Source of the DNA: Marthasterias glacialis
Lineage: Eukaryota > Echinodermata > Asteroidea > Forcipulatida > Asteriidae
NCBI GenBank assembly: GCA_911728455.2
Contig: OU452228.1
Span: 23,097,950 to 23,161,949, forward strand
Length of the DNA stretch: 64,000 nt
Direction of reading: 5' to 3'
The translations under genes were made by a program, and so were the position numbers. Position 1 is the stretch's first letter. Each line of letters opens with the position of its first letter. This document shows positions 12,506 through 25,900 of the stretch, one piece after another. Under the pieces are notes generated by a model. The model was not told the origin of the DNA and searched no databases. It saw only the letters and a program-made list of their open reading frames with translations.

Positions 12506-15500
12506 TACCTTCTCAAAGAAGTGAAGCATTCGTTCTACATGTAGCTACATGTACATGTAGATGAATGAGGTTTCTTCGTTGAAATACTCCCTGAAAATAC
12601 TGTTAAATATATATTGCCAACAATTTCATTGATATAATAACTGGATCTGGGATGGACAACACTTTTATTTTGGGGGTTCTAACCAATATTTTGTTGTTTT
12701 ACCTCATTGAAATCATCAATGGCCCTCTGTGCAAATGGCAATCATGTTTACCAATTACCCCAAAAGGCACCAGACTAATTAACCCTTATAGCCTCAGTTT
12801 GGTCTCATTGATTTGAATATACATGTATGATCTTTTATAAAATCACAGCACCATGATACTGGTCCATATGAAAGAACAGTGCCATAGAGGGGCCCCGATG
12901 TGGTTGAATACCTCGGGTTCATGGCCAACAATTATTATAAAGGAAACTATTTTTGAGTTCCAGAGTAATTATTTGGTATAGAAATATCTGACGAACCAGG
13001 AAATAAGATCTTGACCTACTGTCAAATGTATTTGTTTGATTCAGAATATTTGGAAAGGAAAAACTGCAGTTGAAAATGCTTGGTGTATGAACATTTCTCA
13101 GCTGTCTTGTACTTTGTATGTAAAAAAAAAAAAGCGCTAAGCAACAAGCACATAAGGAAGTATTTACACACTTTGAACATGGAAAAGAGCACTGGTTCAG
13201 GCAACATTATCTCAGCATTATCTCAACACACATGTAGAATGTTTTTATAATTTCTAAAATTCACATTTTGTCAGACATCAGCAATGTTAGATTAAATTTC
13301 TGTACATGTCTTTAGTTTACTTGAGTTATTTCCCGTAAGTTACATTTAAGTGTATGCATATACAATAGAATAATCTGCATGGGATTGAAGTATGAGGTGT
13401 GTTACAGGACACATTCTTCTTCCCTTCTTCCCTCATTACATGTATTGTTTGCAAAATTCTAACAATAAATTGTGAAAATGTAACAGTAAATGAGTACATA
13501 CATGTAGGCCTAACCTGCAAATCAATGTACATGATGCAAGAATAAATATATTTGTGTTGCCAGTGGTTTTTACCACTACAAACTGGATTCTTTGTTCAAG
13601 TACATAATACGCCATTTATTCCTATCTCATTCTATTGCTAATGCTTGTATGACTGTTTGGAATTTTGTCCAAATGAATCAAAGTTACATTTCAAATCACA
13701 CACTTTACATGTACTTGTGCATAACAGGTACAAAATGATTGAAATCTGCACACCATTTGTATATTCCACATTCACAAATGTACATATTATTACATACATG
13801 TACTAGTCCACTGTTCTGTTTACTCAAATGAGATGTACTGTATTGCTCACGGTAAAATTTGTAAAAAAAAAAGAGGCGTGTTTTATTCGGCTTGCTGCCT
13901 AGGGGTTCCTATGGAATCATTGTGGGAGATCCAAATAGTGTACGCAAACAATCTTATCCTGGATTTTCCTATTGATTCAGCCCTCTATCTATGGAGGCCT
14001 CCCCCATTCAGATACCAGACGCCTTTTGCTGACGCTGCAGCCGGGTGCCGTGGGTCATGACGGTGTGGACATTGTGCTCTTGTAATATAGTGTGAACTAT
14101 TAATCAGTTACAGTGGATGTGAAATATACACTGTTAAGTAGAGGTCGTGGTTTGTTTGATTCGTCTTTGTTAAATGTGCGGTTAAAAAATTGAGTGACAA
14201 CAACGTGCGTTTATAGACGATGGTACATGTACATGTGAGCACCACAGATAAACTCTGAACACGTGTAAATTTATTTATTTAATTTTTTTTTAAAGGAAAG
14301 ATGTACTGGAAACGCATGTAATCAGTTTTTTTTTTTAATAAGGTTTTATTTAGTATCAACCCAAGCTTTAAAGAGTTATGTCTGATTTACTTCATTGTGA
14401 ATTTACGATTGTTTCTTAAATGTTGGAAAAGTCAGGGTTTTTTTTAGTGACAACATTGTATGCCATGTAGATGGTGCTTTGCATCACGTAAATTTAGATG
14501 AACTCTGTATACTGCTTTGATTTGTTTGGCAAAGATAACAAATTTTTTAAACTGGAAATTCAATTTGTATTCATTTTTTATCTGTATCAACACAAGCTTT
14601 AAATATATTCATGGCAGATTTAATTCATTTTAATTTAAAGATTTTTTTTTTATGTAAACAGTTGGGTTATATTTACATACATTTCATGAATATAAGTGCA
14701 TGTTAAAGGTAGAATACAGGATTTCATCAAAGAAATATTTTTAATATTATTATCAGTCTGAAAGCTTACTAATTATGAAGTTCATACCAGTTCCAATGTT
14801 CCATAGAAATGTTTCTGTCTGAAATACTGTCAAAGGCCAGAAAATAGAATTTGAAAACCCTGATTTTAATTTTGATTGTAATGATCGAAGTTAAAGACAA
14901 TGTGTTTACAATCATGCAGAAAAGTGTGCACAATTTTTCACAGGTTTGTTTTTTTCATGTACAGGTATGAATCGAATCACACAAACACTGCTCTGTCAGC
15001 TTTACCAATTCTGAGTTTTACCTTGAAGTTGCTTTTCAAAAATTCATTTAGATTAGTACATGTAGATCATGAATTTACACACATTGAGTAGTTCATCAGG
15101 AACTGTAACACACAGCTCTCCTAATGTATAATGCACAGACTGAATTTCAGAAAAATGAATAATTTACCCATTACTTTAAAGTTACACGGTCCAATTTTTT
15201 GCCGAAAGACTTTTATTTGTGTTTAAAGAATTGTTTCTATGAACAAATTTTGACAGTTGATGCTGTTTCAAAACAAAGAAACATACAAATGTCTTTGCAA
15301 AGTGCCACGGACAATGCACAAAACACATGTAACATGTAAAAATGTTTGTAACATGGCTGTCGGACATGATTTAATGACGACCACTTAAATCATTGGGGGC
15401 GGATTTGTTTGAGCAATGAAAGCTTATAATTTTCAATATTAGCTTATAGCTTTCTTCAATCTATAAAAATAGCAATTTAAAATTGAAGTCTGAATTTGGG

Positions 15501-15969
15501 GGGTTTAATCAGCCAAAAAACAGACCTAGCATCTTTAAAATATTACATGTCAAACCTTGTTTCAAATTTCCCCTCATGGCATTTAAATATGAGGTTGTGT
15601 GAAAAAGGTACGGGTGGCCTCGTGGTTATCACTGGCCATGTACACATAGTGCTTGTCAATTTTTATTTGAAACACTACATGGTCCCTGAACTCAATATGG
15701 TTCAATACTGTACAGTGTTAATAGTGCATAAAGAATTAACCTCCATCGGAACTCAACCACAGTTCATGATTCCCAGACCCTTTATTGAGCCGCCGTCATG
15801 TTCCCCGTCTCCAGTAGCAATACAGCATACTGATTTCCTTAATCCGGAAAGGGGCCAGACTTTTTTCTGTTCCAGCCACAGTTTGGTTGTATTTATCTCA
15901 GACTTTAGGGAAAATACAAAATGGCTGAATCATGTTATAATGTGAGTCTTTATTAAAGATAGCATCAGA

Positions 15970-16110
15970 GTAAGGATGAGCATGATACCATTTAGAAATA
16001 AGACATGTACATGTTATATGGTAGTTTGGCTGGTAACCTTTTTGTGGTAAGCATAATTTTGTTTTGCTTAGCTACTTTTTGTGTTTAATCAGCTGTATGA
16101 AATTGGGCCC
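15970..16110. mobile_element. Truncated GGGCCC-family MITE (right part)
   Basis: The segment TATGGTAGTTTGGCTGGTAA to TGAAATTGGGCCC matches the right half of the element at 5704-5896; the left terminus is missing. Confidence 0.7.
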
Positions 16111-16395
16111 TGGAGTTAAATCTATGGGAAACTTTTGAAGGGGCACAAAGTCCAATATCAGGGCAACAGAGGGCCTCCATGGTCACTCCTGGCCTGAAGT
16201 ATACGTACAGTACATGCATGCATGTAAATGTTTTTGTAGGCAGATCTCAATTGAGGAAACAAAATATATTGGGAGTATGATTTTACAAATGTAAAAAAAT
16301 CGTAGAAAATTGGTAATTGGTCTCCTCTTACTCTTAGTCTGGAGCTGAAGTCCCTTGACTATTGACTAATCCGAGCAGCTCGTTCAAGGGGGTTT

Positions 16396-16537
16396 GTACC
16401 ACTGCAGCTATGGCCGCCGCACGCGAGCATCGACGCACTCGCACTGTGAATCCTACATGCTGATTGGTACATATGCGCACTGATGCGCTATTGTCTCATG
16501 ACGCTTGTGTGCGGCGGCCATAGCTGCGGTGGTGTAC
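16396..16537. repeat. GC-rich foldback element
   Basis: GCAGCTATGGCCGCCGCAC on the left is matched by its inverse GTGCGGCGGCCATAGCTGC on the right, with flanking GTAC on both sides; the loop between the arms is about 75-85 bp. It is markedly more GC-rich than its surroundings. It lies about 290 bp upstream of exon A and looks like a small foldback element rather than a gene. Confidence 0.75.
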
Positions 16538-16640
16538 AACACCATAAACAAGCATTGCTTGGATTAGTGTATACAGGATGTTACATGTATTCAGGAGGTT
16601 TAGAGAGACTCTCCATCACTTTAAGTTCAAATAAAAATCT

Positions 16641-16754
16641 AGAGGTTACCGTGGAATTCTGCGCTTACGCCCAGCTGCGGCCCATAGAAATACACACGTC
16701 CAGGGTGCCTTAAGCGCAGAATTCGTTGATAAGCAGCGCCATGAAATTGGCCCC
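16641..16754. mobile_element. Small MITE-like element, GAATTCTGCGCTTACGC family
   Basis: GAATTCTGCGCTTACGCC is followed by its inverse CTTAAGCGCAGAATTC, ending in CATGAAATTGGCCCC. Related copies are at 48990-49110 and 38630-38720. It ends about 70 bp before exon A. Confidence 0.65.
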
Positions 16755-16823
16755 TGGTCTGCAGCTTCCAAATCAAGATGATATTTGAGGCTAAATTTGA
16801 TTTTTCTCTTTAATCCATTACAG

Positions 16824-16919
16824 ATCTATCCAAGGCACAGAGGGCATTCTCAGACACACTGATCACGTTCAACTTTGAGTGTATTGGAATGTCCCAGACT
16901 GATGACGAAATTGACATTT
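16824..16919 (+). CDS. ARHGAP26: GRAF-like exon A (BAR domain, part 1)
   Basis: Follows a CAG acceptor and ends at donor GTAAGT. It starts in phase 1 (needs one base from an upstream exon) and ends with one base of a codon completed by exon B. It reads LSKAQRAFSDTLITFNFECI followed by GMSQTDDEIDI, matching the conserved stretch where GRAF proteins read LSxAxRxFAxSLxxFxFxxIG-TDDE. This is equivalent to coding exon 2 of vertebrate orthologues, so an upstream first coding exon is missing from what can be seen. Confidence 0.92.
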
Positions 16920-19900
16920 GTAAGTTCCTCTCATTTTGATCAAGGTCTTTTGTGTTGTGTTTATTTTGCTTGTCTTAAATATAACTACATGTGAAGTATT
17001 TTTCCAGGGGTGGGTTGGGGTAGGGTGGGGCCGGGTGGGGGGACATTTTGCATAAATGGCAGAGCATGGGATGGTTGCATGTGCCAAAAGTGTGTAATTG
17101 TATAAATGAATAGGGTCCTTATCTGTTTATATTGGAAATACTGAAATTGTAACAAATGTTTTATGGTATTAGGCAGTTTTGCAAATTGTTTTATGGTATT
17201 AGGCGGTATGAGTAAAAATTCTAACACATGCAATGACGACTAAAATATTTAAGTTGGATTTTAGGCAAATTGTAAATCATAAAAGTGTATGTTTTATACT
17301 TGTACTTCAAGTCATTTTTTTTAACTTGTTCAATAAGTCTTTCACAAAAATGGGCAGTGTCTAAATTTGTATTGATTACATATTTTTCTCAGAATTTATA
17401 TTTTAAATGCTTGTTGAGTGTGACAAATTTCAGCCCTTTGGTAGTGAGAACATAGAACTTAGGTCAGGAAAAAATCTAGAGCTTGTCATACCCTAGTGTA
17501 AAACAAAACGTTACAGAGGATCTTTTATTCCTTCACTTATTAGAATTTTAAAAGGAATTTGTAAAATATTTGTTTTATAATGTTTTGCCGTTGTACTTGG
17601 ACTTTTGCCTTTTTTGTTTTCAACCTTCATGTGTAATTTATATTTTTTTTTAAATCCTCACTAAACGTTTGTGCGAAATTTCATTGTACATGTATATTGC
17701 CTTTTACATGTATATCTTAATTTGAATTTGTTTCAGCCTTTCAGCTGCTGTAATTATAAGAGGGCAGCCTAATTAACATATTTATACCTTGGAAGGTATT
17801 CCACTGGCAAACAGACTTGAAGTTCCCCCCGCGGTGAAAAACCTCTGGCTCTGAAATTTCCAGAAATTAAATGCGTCCAGTCCAGTAGGGTATGCGGCTT
17901 GACAAATGTTTGGCATGAAAACCCCATAGGTGCACCACAGGAAATGCTTGGCGGACGAGTTGCAGGCTTATATGGCTGAGAAATAATTCGTGGAGGCTGG
18001 GTACTGTGCACGGATGGCTCCTCCCTGAGTCGTGTCAGCGTTTGCTGGGGATGGACAGGTGTAAATAGCCTGTCACTAAAGGGATACTTGCACAAGCATG
18101 GAGCTTTTAAACCGTAGAAATAGAATACAGTCCTGTCAACCATCAGTGTCATGTTCCCTGAGTATATTAGTAATAATGATACTGATTTTCAATATAACAA
18201 ATCGGGGTCAGACTACATTTACAAAGTGTAGGCGTGGCCTTGTATTCTAATCGAGAAGCTGTAAATTATTCAGGCCTTTTCAATGGCAAAGGTTTTTATG
18301 ACATTTGGGTCAGTTAAATTTAGAAACGAAACAAAAACAAAAACCACTATAAAGTGGCAGCATCAAACTCTGCTTCAGAATTATTGTAGTTTGTTAGAAA
18401 TGTCGGTTTGAAAAAAGGAAAGAAATACATGAACGTGCAAGGTTAGAGACTAAATTTTGGAAATTATGGAAAAAGAACATAAAAATAAAAAAAATAAAAA
18501 AATAAGCAATTCATTTTTTTTTAATTGGGGCCGCAGAAAATTGCTGATGTACAGTTTTTTTTTTGTTATTATGGTAAACATACAGGGCCAAATTTCACAG
18601 AGCTGCTTAAACACAAGCAAAACTGCTTACCAGAAAAAGGTTAAAGCCAACACACTGTGTCACTATGTCGCTGACTGGTACCCTGCTCCTTTTTCGCTTA
18701 GCAGCAAGTTGTTGAGCAATATGGCCCTGTAGGTATGACGTTCACTATCAAAAACAGATTTGTCAAAATTAAAAATTTGATGTTTGCTTTCTGGATGATG
18801 GATGAATACTGCATGTGGCATCACACAAACACGTAACACATTCATGTGGAGTTTCCCTTAACAAAAATACACAGAATTTACAATATGAATACAGAATTTA
18901 ACACATGTGTTAGCACATACCTCATGCATCAGTGAGTTTTGTTCCGCGAAAAAAGACGCTGATATAATTCAGGTGCCTGTGTGCATTTATTTTGTTTACC
19001 TCCACGTGTAAGCAAGCATAGTGCATAAAAATGATATGTTTGGAATTTGGGTTGGAGAATTTAGATATCAAGCCTCAGTAAATGCACGCCCACACACACA
19101 TGTCTGGTACCTGTGCTTCCTAACCCAAGGCTGACATTAAGATGGACAGGGGAAGGGGAGCACAGTTAACAGGATGTAGGTCTGTCAGGTAGAGGTCAAC
19201 CTCTGCTACAAAACAGCTGGAAAGTAGAATTGAAAGTTAAAAATGGGGGAATTGGCAATCATCGGACGAGCAATTTGATTAGTCTCGATCTGAAAGCTTG
19301 CACCAGTACCAATCCTTCAGAGAAATATTTATTTGACAAAAATGAATACTGTCCAAGTTGAGAAAAGAGCATTTGGAGGCTCCAGAAATCACCCTACAAT
19401 GTAGCTTACTTTGATTGAAAGCACTCAAGGACATTAATGGTCTGCACAAAATGCATGTCAAAACATAGAAAGTTTTTATCAAAAGCAAGGCTTAGGCCGT
19501 GTCCGAATTGGCGGCTACGGCTACGGCTACGGCTACATGTCTGTCTGGATCACCACATCATCTTGTGTTGAAGTATAAGACGTTCTTACATGTAGCAACA
19601 CTCTTAGAGACAGACTTTGTAGTCGTAGCCGCAGCTGCTGATGTGAATATGGCCTTAGGCCCTGGATCTGGCTTAGGCACTGTCTGCCTGAATGAAGTCT
19701 TGTACTGAAAGTGAACGTTTTCAAAATTACTGACGGAGCCCAAGCCAGAGCATAAGCCAAAGCTGTGGTTTCAAAAAGGGCAATAAGTAAAAATATTTTG
19801 TTACCTCTAAATTCGATAAAATGTTCACAGGTTGGTTAAATGATGGTTTGTCTAAAAAACTAGAGGATGGAATGAATTTGCTATCCCGCCCCCCCAAAAA

Positions 19901-22900
19901 AAACCCCCAAAAACAATGATGTAGGCCTACATGTATCATGTCTTTAACCAGTTGCCGCCGGAAATAAATAAATAAATAAAAACTAGACAGTGAGACCAGA
20001 CAACTCAATTTTAAAACATGCATAAATACTTTTTTTCACTTCAATTTTAAAGCATAGAAAGTGAGGACCTGGACACCCAACATATTAGTTTACAGCAAAT
20101 TTGGACACTCTAGTTCTCTGGCAAGGACCCTGTACCTGTATGGGATTACATTGCACTACAGTGGTCTCTTGTCTGCCGTTTTCCTGATCTTGGCCTTGAT
20201 TCTTGCAAGAAATTCTAATTTCTACTTGAAGTATCATCCTCCAAGGAAAAAAACCCTTTTCCCCCAAGGAGATTCAAATTCCAGACCAGACACATACAAA
20301 TTATCATAATGTGCTGGGAGTCACATTCTCAGACTTCAAGTGTGGAATTTACTCACGACTCTTCAATACATACATGAATGTGTAGGCCTTCCGTGTTTGT
20401 TGGAGAGTGCACTGGTGTTAAAAAAAACCCACATCAAAACAAAACCTGAATTGTTTTACTTGGAGTGAAACTCACACTGAACAAACAAAGGACGGAAAAG
20501 TCGTTACCTGTACACTCTCACAAGACTGTACAAATTAGTTTTACTTTGTTTTAGCCAAGCACTTTATAGGACTACTGTTTAGCCTGGACTATGGTGACTT
20601 TTTTTTGATATATTATACTTATTTATGAACAAATCAGAGGTGGAATAGACAGATTGCTCTCTCCAAGTCACGTGACCTGTAGTGGGTATTAAACGTAAAC
20701 AAACACAGCGTCCCCCATAGGAAAGTGCGGTACGGTACACTGATGATCGTTGCGTTTTTTTATTTGATTGAGGCTTTTATTTCTCAAAGTCTGTGAAAAA
20801 TATTCCAGAAGTTATACTAGAGACCTTCGAGTGGCTGAATAAAGCCAGTAAGGACAGTTCCAGCAAGTTTTGGAAACTTTACAGGGAACGCTACGTTCAC
20901 GATGTGGTAGTGCTAGTTGCACGACGGAACGTTTGGGCTGGACGACCACAATCACACACTTTTCAACACAAGAATTTCACAATTTTGAAGCTGAAATCAT
21001 CCAAAGAAAAGGCTTTCCAAAACTAATTCCTTTGTCTATTCGAAAGTCTGCGTGGCTAGTTATAAATGCTTATTTTTCAACATTCTTTACTTTTGTTTTA
21101 CAGTGATTTACATTTACAAACAAAATCACAGGCGGGTGGCTACATCGTCGTCCGACGCCGGTAGTGCATAACTCAAAATAAATCCTCTTTTGTTGTAGAA
21201 TACTGGTAGTTTATGAAACAGTAATATGGTTAAAATCAATGTCATAACATACAACTTTAATCAAAAGGCTTAGTAACTGTGTTATTTTTACCAAAAGCCG
21301 AATGTTGGTATAACTCTGTCGGTACAGCATGTATTTGCATGTAGTTTGCCATCAGCTGAGATGACGTAGTACCCACTACAGATCTCATGTTGACATGTAA
21401 ACATTGATCGCGCAATCGGTCTATTATTTAGAGTGTCACAGTTTATCAAAATGTTTGATGCTACAAGACAGTATAGACCATTTAAATTGTCACAATAGAC
21501 TGATTGCGTGGGTACTACGCCATCTGAGTTGACGGCAAACTACGATGGCAAACTGTATTTTTTCTCAGAATTTGAGAAAGAAAAGCCTCGATTGAATAAA
21601 CAAATGCAACAATCATCATGTACTGTACCACACTTTCCTATGGAGGACGTTGTGTTTGTTTACATTTAATATCCAAAATAGGTCACGTGGGAAATCAAGG
21701 TGGGAAATCCGACCTTGCAATTATCAAAGTCTGATTTGAAATTTTGTATCTGACTTTCCACCTTGGATATATATTTCCTTTTTAGAAATCTGAGTTCCCT
21801 CATGTTTTTTTGTCTTAAAAATGTAACATCAAATGTTAATGTTCGGAATAAAGGAGCGCAAAAGCTGAACTATCGCGATCACAACGTTCACAATGCACGC
21901 ACAGACACTCGCGATACACAAATGAGGTCAAATCATTTCCAATGATTGGGTTGGTCGTCTTTGTTATCTCGCTACAAGCAAAGGCATGCACCGTCATATG
22001 TTTGGGCGCGCTTTCATAAAATGATCAAATGAGAGCATACGCCCTCTGTTGGCAAAATCTAATTGTGCATCAAGCGATAAGATGGCTTGATGACTGAGAC
22101 TATGAGCACATGTGCTGTAAAAAGTAATTCCTTTAATGGTTTTTTATTTTATTTTTGTTGCGGCCAATTGCTAAAACTCGAAATGCCATGATGATGAAGA
22201 TGCAATGTTTTGAACACCTTGCGAATCATGGGTGGTCATGTGATCCAAATTTTGGTGCTCAGCACTCGCTCACATTTAATTCCCGACCTTTCCAATTTCT
22301 TACAATCTCATCCCTGCAAGAAATATACACATCTTTCTTGAAGACTGTTTGTGGTCATGGACTCTGTCATTGTATACTGTTTTTATTGTCATACATGTAC
22401 ATTATCTTTGTACACACGCTGGGACCCATGGGAGATCAGTGGTTGCCACTGATTGGTCCAGCCAGTTGAAATAAGAAACTAATAAATAAATATGAAAAAA
22501 TACATCAGTCTTTACTGTTGTTAGATACAGTATTTTGAAATCAAAATTTATAACAAATTGAAGCATTTAGAAAAATAATCATGGTCTGTAGGGTGGGAGA
22601 GGGGAAAATGCTTGGTTTTATGTACAGATATGGAGAAAAGCCTCAAGGTTTGTACAAACATGTATACAGGCCGTTTTCAAAACTTTAGCTTAGGCTCTGG
22701 CTTTGTCTTTGTCAAACAGGCAGACGGAGCCTAAGTCAGAGCCGAATGCTAAGCCGTCATTTTGAAAATGGTCACAGTATCTATGCAGTTTGCACGTGTA
22801 CATCATGTACTGTGTTGAGCTGTGCAGTTGCACATCATACTGTGCATTGTGCAATGTATCTGCTAATTACATTGCAGATCTAATCAATGAAAGTAAACAG

Positions 22901-25900
22901 TTTGTGCCAGTTACTGTACATGTAGAGGCACTGAATATGGTGTGTTAATACCCTGCTGGTGGAAGCTCAATCTCAATGCTGGTATCACCTCAGGAGCATC
23001 ATTCATGTAAATAACGCCATGATTCATAACGTGATATGAGGTCCTGTATTTGCCATCTTGTTGGCCTGAATTCTCAAGGTCTACCGGTTATGCCGACGTC
23101 ACAGATTGGTGTGGAACAGTACCCGGTTTGTAACCCACATTCATGATTTCAGTTCTATTCCGTGGAGTTTTTAGAATTGGAAAAGAATAGGTCCTCTCCT
23201 GGTTTTAAACTATTTTGGATTATACTTTTAGTTTGGACCAGGCGACCATTAAAATAATGTAATTTAAAAAAAAAAATACATATGTGTCATGTGGGTGACA
23301 GATGTATTTAATTGCATTTCCTGTCAACTGGAACAAAAATGAACTGGGTTACTATGCCTGTATGTGTCATGTGCTTTAAGAAAAACCTCAAGATTGGTAA
23401 TGATTTAATCTGATATCTCATTGATGATAAAGTTCAACGTAGTTCCAATCTACCTGTGATTTATTTCCTTCTGATATATGCACTGCCAGAGTTTTGAGAA
23501 ATAGAATAAAAAAATTTAAAAAAATTATCCTTGCTTATTTTGATTGGCAAATTGTTTTGCGTTGTTTCCACTACATGTATAACGCGATCACCAGATTTGA
23601 TGATGTGTAATGTGTTTATTTAAAACTACATGTAGAAGATGAGAGTAAATTCACGCTGTCAAAAAACAAAAAACAATGATGTATTTTCCCTTTAACCCGA
23701 AACCATCCCCAATCCAAGTTGAGTTACCATCTAGATGATGTTAGATTTTGTCAGAATGAGGAAGAATCCTAGTAAATCACTCAAGGGAGTTGGGGTTGCG
23801 CGTTTTGTTCGATTCTGTTGGACTAAGGTCTGCAGAGTCCAACAGTTCGGAAGTTGAGTTTATACCATCTAGATATGATGTTAGATTTGATGTTAGATTG
23901 AGGAAGAATCCTAGTAAATCGCTCAAGGAAGTGAGGCTCGGGTTGCATATTTGGTTTGATTCTTTTGGACTGAGGTCTGAGAAGTCCAACAGTTTGGGAG
24001 TTGAGTTACAATGGATTTTGTTAGAGTGATGAAGTATCTAGTAAATCAATTGAGGAAGTTCAGGTTAATGCTGGTAGATGATAGAGTGAACAATTTCCCT
24101 TGTATAGCATAGCAAAATGCTATCAATAATCAGTTGTTACTCAAAAATCATTTGCTGCTCAACATCAGCATACAGTGTACACAAAATGTGTTCAGTCTAA
24201 CCAGCAAATACTTTGCCGGTCCAAGTCATTCCCTGACAGAACATGTCCCCATAATTTGTACAACTGTGCATTTGTGTTCTGCTGTACATGCATGTGTGTT
24301 CGGAATTCACCGTGTACGTGTAAGGTTTTTAACATAATTATTATTCATCGTTCGTTATGCACAGTACACCGTGTGCAGGACCTGCCGTGTAGATAGTGTC
24401 CCCTTGTGTGTATGTGGTCGCAGTGTGTCAAAAACAAATCAATAATGGAAAGTTGAGTTTTACAAAATGAGAAAAAAGAGACGATTATTTGTTTGATTGC
24501 CGTTTGTCGTGTCTGTCATTATCATCTAATTATAGCTTGATACCATAAAACTATTAAGCAGGGAAAACAAATAATTGCTTAGCAAAAATTAATACATGTG
24601 TAGGTAAGCAGTCTGATTTATTTTTGCAGTCTCAAGTCTATTTTTGGAAAGAAAAAATCATGCATACACATGCATGTATCACATTATGTACATTTGATAA
24701 AAACAAATATGTATAGCGGACAGTACTGATAGCTGCTAATTGTACAAACTTTGCTCAGCGAAAACAAGTTACCAACCAAATGTACACTGTAAAATGTTTT
24801 ACTTGTATGACTGGTTCCCTGTTAATATTTGCTGAGCAAAATAGGTTCTGAAACTGGGCAAAGATCTGTATCAAAACAAGCATCATACCCAGAACGAATC
24901 GTGATTGTGTACTGTAGGATGTTTTGGAATGTTTTAATCACTGAATTTCCTCATCCTTTTCCTTCTGCCCTTAACAGCCCTTTTCTGCCGCCCAGTATAC
25001 TGTACTACCACCTAGTATAGTATACTAGCCACCTGGTATAGTATACTAGCCACCTAGTATAGTAACTGTTATTAGTAACTGTTATTTCTTTTTTTTCCCT
25101 TCTGAATCTAATTGCAGCTCAATCTCTGAAGGAGTTTGGCAGACTGATAGCATCAATAGAAGATGAGAGAGATCGCATGGTAAGAATGTCAAGAGGAGAA
25201 GAAGAAGATGAAAGATGTTTCCATCACTCATTGTTTTCAGTCTCAGTTTCAGCTGAACTCCCCCTATCCTAGCCTTTAGTCAAGGCGCTTGGGCAACCCG
25301 GATAGTATACATGTACATCATGCACAGCGCCACCACCACAAACACACAAAAATAGACTAGTGCTTAATGGGGTTGCTGCAAGCGCCTTGACTAAAGGTTA
25401 CACCCCATCCCTATGTCAAATTCAAAGGGAAACTACATACAAAACATCAACAGAAGGAGAATTGCCCCCAAATAGTTCAAATTTGGAGAAGACTTGTGGA
25501 GTGTCGCTGCCGAGGGGTCTAGATCACAGGACTCAAGTTCTGGTGTTGTCGGCAGCTGACTGTGAGTTAAAATCCCGGTTGCGGCACCTGTGTCCTTGAG
25601 CAAGATACTTTTCCATAATTGCTGTGTCCTTCGGATGGGACATTTAGCCGTAGGTCCCATGTACTAGGATAGGTAGTGCACGTCAAAGAACCCAGAACAC
25701 TTATCATGAAAGAGTAGGGGTTTACCCCGGTGTTTCTGGTTCACATAGCAAGCATCCTTATCTACAGGTTTCCTCAGGCTTGAGAGCTACTGTGATTAAG
25801 TTCACTTATGAGGCATCCTTGGTTTCATTACCAGAACTATATAATAATAATAATAATAAAAGTGACTGACAGTTTTTGATGCAACACTTTGCTTTGCATT

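Larger units (their letters stand above)
9295..15969. other. Non-coding stretch with scattered small repeats
   Basis: No exon recognised. Individually listed are a MITE-like element at 10973-11130, an inverted-repeat element at 11825-12185 and a repeat at 12300-12505. A diverged duplication around CAAGCTTTAAA lies at about 14340-14430 and 14590-14650. A 149-codon + strand frame (15496-15945) has no recognisable domain or splice context and is treated as chance. Confidence 0.5.
16920..25117 (+). other. Intron A-B (8.2 kb)
   Basis: Contains a GGGCCC-family MITE (18585-18728), GGCTACGG and GCTTAGGCTC palindromic elements (19493-19782 and 22669-22773), a TTAACCAGTT terminal fragment at 19944-19961, the large inverted repeat at 20668-21688, a tandem array at 23717-24066, a further MITE copy near 24540-24860 and a short tandem repeat before the acceptor. 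A 127-codon minus-strand frame at 17769-18152 has no recognised similarity. Confidence 0.7.

Noticed and set aside
15496-15945. 149-codon plus-strand frame upstream of exon A
   Set aside because: No domain, not in phase with exon A, no conserved motif of the missing GRAF N-terminus, and composition like non-coding flanks.
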